Assembly: GCA_033002965.1 (NCBI GenBank)
Contig: JAURVB010009377.1
Span: forward strand, 1 to 64,000
Direction of reading: 5' to 3'
DNA from: Piper betle
Lineage: Eukaryota > Streptophyta > Magnoliopsida > Piperales > Piperaceae
Length of the DNA stretch: 64,000 bases
The position numbers and the translations under genes were made by a program. This document shows positions 58,331 through 64,000 of the stretch, one piece after another; positions within the stretch are counted from its first letter, which is position 1; each line of letters begins with the position of its first letter. The notes under the pieces are model-generated. The model saw nothing but the letters and a program-made list of their open reading frames with translations, made no database searches and was not told the DNA's origin.

Positions 58331-60400
58331 CTAACACATCATATGTTAGTGTGGCTGGCCTCATACAAAGGACATCCTAGCATGGTTTTTTGGTGGGGAA
58401 CTTTCCCACAATAGTAATAGTGTTGGGCCTTTTGGGCCCCGAAAGGGATTTTAAACAACCAAAGTAAACTTGCAATAGGATTTATGGGTTTCTCTTCATC
58501 CAAAAGTTAGTTCAAGGTATAAAGTTTTTCTATTAGCCTATATACAAATCGTCAACACTATCAACGACTGATATGGAATACCCAAACAATCTCCCCTTCA
58601 CACATTAGGCGACCCTGAAACTATCATCGTCTATCAATCTCCCCTTCATTAGATGGAACTTACATATCTCTAATTAGGATACACATCCAATTGCAAAAGA
58701 CCACAATCTCCAACGAAATGAGACAATCTAATTGGAAAACCCATACCTTATGAGGATGAAGCTCTCCCTCCTCTAAAGAGAGGGAGAGGGAGAACCTCAC
58801 TGCAAAACCTCATAGTGCAGCACACAATATCACACTCACGTAGTTGTATTCTATACAACACACATATACAACTACATATTTATAAATAATTGATGCAAAC
58901 TATTATGCACGAGATACAACCAACTTCTTGGATATGAAGAGCCAATACCAAATGCTCTCCCTAAGCATTGGGACTCTCACCAATGAATCTCTTTCGTTGT
59001 CTTCTGCAATTCTTCTTGATTTCCTTATAGCTATTGGATTAACTTCATGGCTTTACAACTTCCTATATAGTTAGTACGCTTTGTGACATTTATCAGATGA
59101 TAAGGGACTCAAATAATTCTTACCTCCCAGAATCATACGAGAACACACTAGGGTTGGTTTCAACATCTTTCACATGGGAAGGAGATACAACCTATAACCA
59201 TCTCCCCTTATCGTCCTACGTGGAAACTCTTTGAAAAATCTTCCACTCTGCGCCACTTGTCAAACACTTGTTAATGCACCATTGTCAAGCTGTTTGTAAA
59301 TCGTTATCACATGAGAGAAATATTTCAACACATCTCCCCACCTGACTTATGTGGAATGTTCTCCATCTCCCCTGATTAAGACTTCTAACACTTTTCTCCT
59401 ATTCACATAGAAGGAACACCCTTTTCTAGCATCGTCCAATAGTCATCTTGATAAAACACCTACAATTTTGAGTGAACTGAGCTCTTCCATGATCTGTCTA
59501 ACAGAACCTCCACAGGCTACAAACCACAGCTCTACAAACTAAGCTCTTGATGCTTTTTATTAGGATTTGAACACACAAAATCCCTAAACTCTATATTTTG
59601 TGTTTTGAAAAGGCAAACTAATGAAGTACAAAAGAAAGAAAAAATACTAATTTTAATGTATAACCTTCAAAATATAAGGGAAACTATGCACCATCCACTA
59701 TTGTAAATAATGAGTACATAGATCTTCATCAAGAGCACACAACAAACTCTTGACATACAACAAGATCTTCACCAATTAATAGTGAAATACAAAGAATAAG
59801 AAAACCTTCTTCTACTTATCGCTTTCACATCATGTAGACCCAAATCATCTTCATCATATAGCAATATTCTTTATTAGACGGAATCAACAATCTTCGGTTA
59901 GGAAACACATCTAATTGGGACATGACCACAATCTCCAACTATATAACAAACTCCAGTTGGAGACTCACAATCTCCAACTATTCTAATTGAGAATACCCTC
60001 AATCTATTTGTGAGGAGCTCTGCCTGCTCCTAAGAGAGAGAGGAAACTCTCCAATGATCGATGTGGGATAAACTCAATAACAAAATATTCAATTTCTCAG
60101 TAACAAAGATGCCCTCCACAAGAATATTATGTTCATTGTGCTTGCAAATAAATGGCATTAGTCCTATCATAGACAAATCTATAACAACATATAAGCCTTT
60201 GCAACACCATTGGAGATAATCACTGATTGCTCATTAGGAATTTAAACTCTGTGGAGATGCTCTAAATCAAGAAGCTCAGGGCTGCTATTATTAAGATAAA
60301 TACTCTGACAAACCGTGAATTTGAACCCAATAGTAAAATTTGTCAAGCATGAATGTCTAATATTGGATTTTTATATTATATATATATATATATATATATA
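58331..60400. other. Non-coding region with a duplicated block
   Basis: No gene is seen. Two diverged direct copies of a block lie at about 58670-58800 and 59895-60060. Both run ACACATCYAATTG, CCACAATCTCCAAC, TCTAATTG, GAGCTCT or GAAGCTCTCCC, then TAAGAGAGAGAGG or TAAAGAGAGGGAG. They may be ends of a decayed element. A TA run at about 60377-60400 adjoins the next element. Confidence 0.5.
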
Positions 60401-61312
60401 GGGCAGCACTATGGTGCGCTGCCTTCTTTGGTAGGGCAGCGCACCATAGCACTGCAAGATCTGGCCGTTGGATTGAAATCTAGCGGCCCAGATTTCAACG
60501 GTGCCCCAGACCCGCTCGGCCGCCTGGCCGCCTGGCTGCCTGCTTGGCTGCCGCTTGACTGCCCGCCCACTCATCCTCGCCACCCACCGGAGGCCCCCGC
60601 CACTGCCCTAGCCTACCCTGACGACCCCCTACTGCCGCGATCCCCCTCGCTCGCCCCAAGCCATCGCAGCCTCCCATCTTGCCGCCTCCCACCAACCCCA
60701 CTAGCGCTCCCGCCACAGCAGCCACGGCTCGCCCTCGCCCATGGCCGCCCCCTTCCAACGCCGCTATCGTAGCGCCCCCCCCCCCCCCCCCCCACCGTTC
60801 CCACTCCTAGCCGCTGCCCTCGCCGACCGTTGTCTCCCGCCCCCACTACACTGCGGCCCCAAGCTGCCCGCAATCGACGCCTCGCCACCCTATTGGGCCT
60901 CTCCGAGCACAACCTGCCCTCCTGACGCATGCCGCCCCCAACCGACCACTCCCGCCACCTCGCTGTGGCCGCCCCCCTATGCGGCAGCCCTCCAAGCCGC
61001 CCGCGAGCGGCTGCGGGCACGGCGAGGGAGGGCGGACCGCGACGATGGTGGTCGGTCGTGGGGTGGCGGCGGGTCAGAGGGCAGGTCGTGCTGGGGGCCG
61101 TGGCAGGGTGGCGGGCGACTTCGGTCATAGTGGGGATCGGCATGCGGCTGCAGGTGGGGTTGGGCCAGTGGCGGGGTCAGCAAGAGGGTCGGCAGGGTCG
61201 CGAGTGGGGGTTGTGGGCTTAAAAGCTGTGGGTTGGATTTCCATCCAACGGCCCACGAATCGTGCGTTGCAAAGCACCACAAAAAGCTGCAGCGCATTGC
61301 AGACCTGCTGTG
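60401..61312. mobile_element. GC-rich foldback/TIR DNA element, non-autonomous
   Basis: The left end carries GCGCTGCC and, further in, GGCCGTTGGATTGAAATC (60462-60479). The right end, read in reverse complement, carries GCGCTGCAG and GGCCGTTGGATGGAAATCC (61230-61248). Each end also folds on itself: on the left CTATGGTGCGCTGCC pairs perfectly with GGCAGCGCACCATAG across a 10-12-bp loop (60408-60451). The interior of about 750 bp is strongly GC-rich, unlike its surroundings, with a C run at about 60777-60793. It encodes only low-complexity Pro/Ala-rich frames. This fits a Pack-type or foldback transposon that sits in a TA microsatellite, so a target duplication cannot be judged. Confidence 0.6.
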
Positions 61313-61419
61313 TGTGTATATATATATACACACATATATATACATATATATAATAAAGAAACTCGTTCTTGGGATACCTAAGAAGGTAAGACAATATATA
61401 ATAAACATCCTCCAGTAGG

Positions 61420-63792
61420 TAATATTAAATATGAAAATATAGAAGCCATGTCTTTTGTAAAAACTGATAATAAATAAGAAGACATAACTATAATTATTAA
61501 ACAAAATAATTATACTCTTATGCATTTACAAACTATAGCTTCACAATTATCTCATATGGAAGATAATTGGTTTCCTAGAAGTTAAGGGAAATGAAAAAAT
61601 AAAGGAAGAAATTATTAAACCAGTTTTAATAAAGCCTCCAATAATGACTACTAAATTTAATACTAAACCCCTATAAATGAAGAATTTATATCAAAATTAA
61701 TTGAAAAATTGGGAGAATTAACAATTAAGGAATCTATAAAAGTTGTAAATGCTTGTAAGAACAAGATGAATTAATAAATCAATTCTCAAAATCAATAAAT
61801 GTTACTAGACCAAATTCAGTACAACCTTTTCCAATGACTAGAAATTATTATCAAAGACCCACTCCTGCTATTGTCTTATTTAAGGAAAATGCTTTCCAAT
61901 CTGCATTAAGTTATAATGGAAGAACCGTATATGAGTGGAATATGGATGGATTAAGTGAATATCAAATAATTACAACATTACATAATATGCTAATGTATGC
62001 AACAATTTGTAGAACAAATAATAATTCTGATAGACAAATATCAGAAATGATAATTGCAGGATTCTCTGGCCAACTTAAAGGTTTGTGGGACAATAATTTA
62101 GCTCAAGCACAAAAAATAGAGATATTAGGAGCAACAAAACTTGAACCTAATACTAATCAAATAAGAGAAGACTCTGTATATACATTAATACAGACTATAT
62201 TACATCATTTTGTAGGTGATATTCAAGGTCTTAAGAGAAAGAACACAAGAAGTAATAATGAATATCGGATGTCCTACATTGACACATTTTAGATGGTATA
62301 AAGATACATTTTTATCACTCTTATATCAAAGAGATGATTCTAATTTAGATTTTTGGAAAGAACGGTTTATATCTGGTCTACCTAATCTCTTTGCAGAAAG
62401 AGTAAGAAGAAAACTAAGGGAATTACATAATAGTACAATCCCTTATAATCAATATACTTTTTGGACAACTGATAGGTAGAGTTGTGTCAGAAGGACTAAG
62501 TCTTTGTAATGATCTTAATTTAAGAAATCAATTAAAGAAACAAAGATTATTAGGAAAGAAAGAATTAGGAGAATTTTGTCACCAATTTGGAACAAATATA
62601 AATCCTAAATATCCTTCTACGTCTAAGTCTAAGACGACAAATAAAAATAAGAAAACCTTTATTCCTTATAAAAGGGAAAAAGAAAAACACAGATAAGAAA
62701 CATATAAATCCAAAAAAGACAAAGAATAAGAATAAAGCGTCTACATCAAAACCACTCGAAACCATTAGTCTGTTGGGACTGTGGTAAAACAGGACATACC
62801 AGAACTCAATGTAGACTGAAAAAAAAATTAAAGAATTAAATATTCCTGATGAAGAAAAAGAAAGTTCAATAATTTAATAGATAAATCAGAAGATAATCAT
62901 TCAGATTATGATAATTATTCTGAATATGATGCTTTAGGAAATAAACACAGATGATGAATATGATTCTTCAGCTTCTAAAGAAAGTGAATGTAATTGTGAT
63001 GATTATAATAGGAATTATGGACTTAAGTAAATTAAGTATTAATGTTATTAGAGCAAAAATGAAGAATTATAGATTCCTTGAATTTTATCCTTCTTTGTTG
63101 ATAATGCTGGAATACATACTCATCCTAAAAAGGGAAGGATGTTGCATTTAAGCTTGAATTTCCTAAAGGGCGATCATTTTGTTTCAAGAATGAAAAATAA
63201 ACATAAAAATAAAATAAAACAAATAAATTATTTAAAGAGAAGAAGTTAATACTTCCAGTTATTAGAGAGCTAAAATAGAAGATGAGAAAGATATTCAAAA
63301 TAGAGTTAATGATATTAAAGATTTATTTGAAGAAGATTTGTGTAATGGTTTACCTAGTTAGCTTTTGGAATAAAAAACGTCATGAACACCTTATCTTCCT
63401 TATGAGGAAGGTTTTACAGATCAGGTTGGTTCCTAGCTAACGAGGCTAAACCTATCCAGATTAATCAAGAATTAGTAGAATATTGCCAAAGAAATAAAAA
63501 CATTATTAAATAATAACTTAATAAGAGAAAAGTAAATCACCATGGTCTTCTTCTGCCTTTTATGTTTTCAAAGCATCCGAAATAGAAAGGAGCACCAAGA
63601 CTTGTTATTAATTATAAATCATTACATAAGGTATTAAAATGGATTAGATACCTGATACCACATAAGAAAGATTGGTTAAAAGATTATATAATGCCCAAAT
63701 CTTTAGTAAATTTGATTTAAAATCTAGATTTTGGCAAATACAAATTAAAGGAGAAGATAGGTAATATGACTTGCATTTTAATGTTCTATTTG
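61420..63792 (+). pseudogene. Endogenous pararetrovirus (Caulimoviridae) relic
   Basis: An AT-rich, multiply broken + strand copy. In order: a capsid-like region (61834-62700, frames broken near 62220-62290 and 62480), including FWKERFISGLPNLFAERV, a motif typical of caulimovirid coat proteins; a CCHC zinc knuckle of form C-x2-C-x4-H-x4-C at 62771-62812, as in viral capsids; a degenerate protease region (about 63080-63170); and the start of a reverse transcriptase (about 63440-63790). Stops and single-base frameshifts occur throughout, so no intact viral protein remains. The assignment rests on domain order and motifs. A Ty3/gypsy origin is less likely because the capsid type differs. The element lies in host DNA beside the foldback element. 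Confidence 0.8.
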
Positions 63793-64000
63793 GAAAATAG
63801 AACATTAAATGTAGTTATATATCTATCTTCTTTTTTAATTTGTATTTGCCAAAATCTAGATTTTAAATCAAATTTACTAAAGATTTGGGCATTATATAAT
63901 CTTTTTAACCAATCTTTCTTATGTGGTATCAGGTATCTAATCCATTTTAATACCTTATGTAATGATTTATAATTAATAACAAGTCTTGGTGCTCCTCTTT
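63585..64000. repeat. Large inverted duplication of the viral RT segment
   Basis: From the centre at about 63793 the sequence runs back as the reverse complement of what precedes it, to the window end. Paired landmarks are GTTCTATTT/AAATAGAAC at the centre, CTAGATTTTGGCAAATAC against GTATTTGCCAAAATCTAG, and GGAGCACCAAGACTTG (63589) against CAAGTCTTGGTGCTCC (63981-63996). The arms are about 200 bp each and nearly identical outside the central 40 bp, with a one-A length difference in a poly-A run. The right arm continues beyond the window. Confidence 0.95.

Noticed and set aside
60353..61143. Pro/Ala/Arg-rich frames on both strands inside the foldback element
   Set aside because: Compositional artefact of GC-rich DNA. 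Possibly captured gene sequence, but nothing recognisable.
1..64000. CRISPR arrays, bacterial operons, tRNA or rRNA genes
   Set aside because: The tandem arrays lack unique spacers and the context is plant nuclear DNA. I saw no cloverleaf or rRNA sequence by eye, although a covariance search would be needed to exclude tRNAs.

Overview
This window is nuclear DNA from a flowering plant. Its genes are interrupted by phased GT-AG introns, its kinase and replication-protein families are typical of plants, and it is packed with plant LTR retrotransposon debris and a relic of an endogenous pararetrovirus. The background is AT-rich. I cannot name the species or its lineage from the sequence alone.

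Layout. 1-8.0 kb: a dispersed repeat (R1), then an L-type lectin receptor kinase gene on the + strand carrying two offsetting frameshifts. It lies between two minus-strand relics of related kinases, and each relic stops where a transposable element begins (R1 on one side, a Ty1/copia element on the other). 8.0-10.7 kb: unassigned repeats, a 33-bp minisatellite and a ~62-bp tandem array. 10.7-20.0 kb: three solo Ty3/gypsy LTRs (A, B, C) inserted one after another into a single AT-rich tandem array. A and B form a head-to-head inverted pair with arms of about 3 kb. 20.0-31.0 kb: a decayed minus-strand Ty3/gypsy element with a 3.8-kb 5' LTR and a primer binding site, whose 3' end has been replaced by an LTR of another family. 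31.0-35.4 kb: mostly unassigned AT-rich DNA with one short TIR element.

35.4-43.8 kb is the gene island. It holds a three-exon gene of unknown function (+) and, convergent with it, a gene for the large subunit of replication protein A (-), here a form with two CCHC zinc knuckles. The single long RPA intron carries a degenerate tandem array. 43.9-47.4 kb: a GC-rich island and a second copy of the dispersed repeat (R2), with its own minisatellite and a perfect 23-bp inverted repeat. 47.4-58.4 kb: TRIM-like elements, a 2.4-kb LTR, a small beta-galactosidase relic, another solo gypsy LTR (H) and a LINE relic. 58.4-64.0 kb: repeat blocks, a GC-rich foldback element, and a broken pararetrovirus copy whose reverse-transcriptase segment is duplicated in inverted orientation up to the window edge.

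Only three loci look like host genes that are intact or nearly so: the lectin receptor kinase, the unknown 348-residue protein and RPA1. They do not form a pathway. Most remaining sequence is transposon history, and several structures (LTR A/B, the viral hairpin, the R2 hairpin) are inverted repeats that could produce double-stranded RNA if transcribed.
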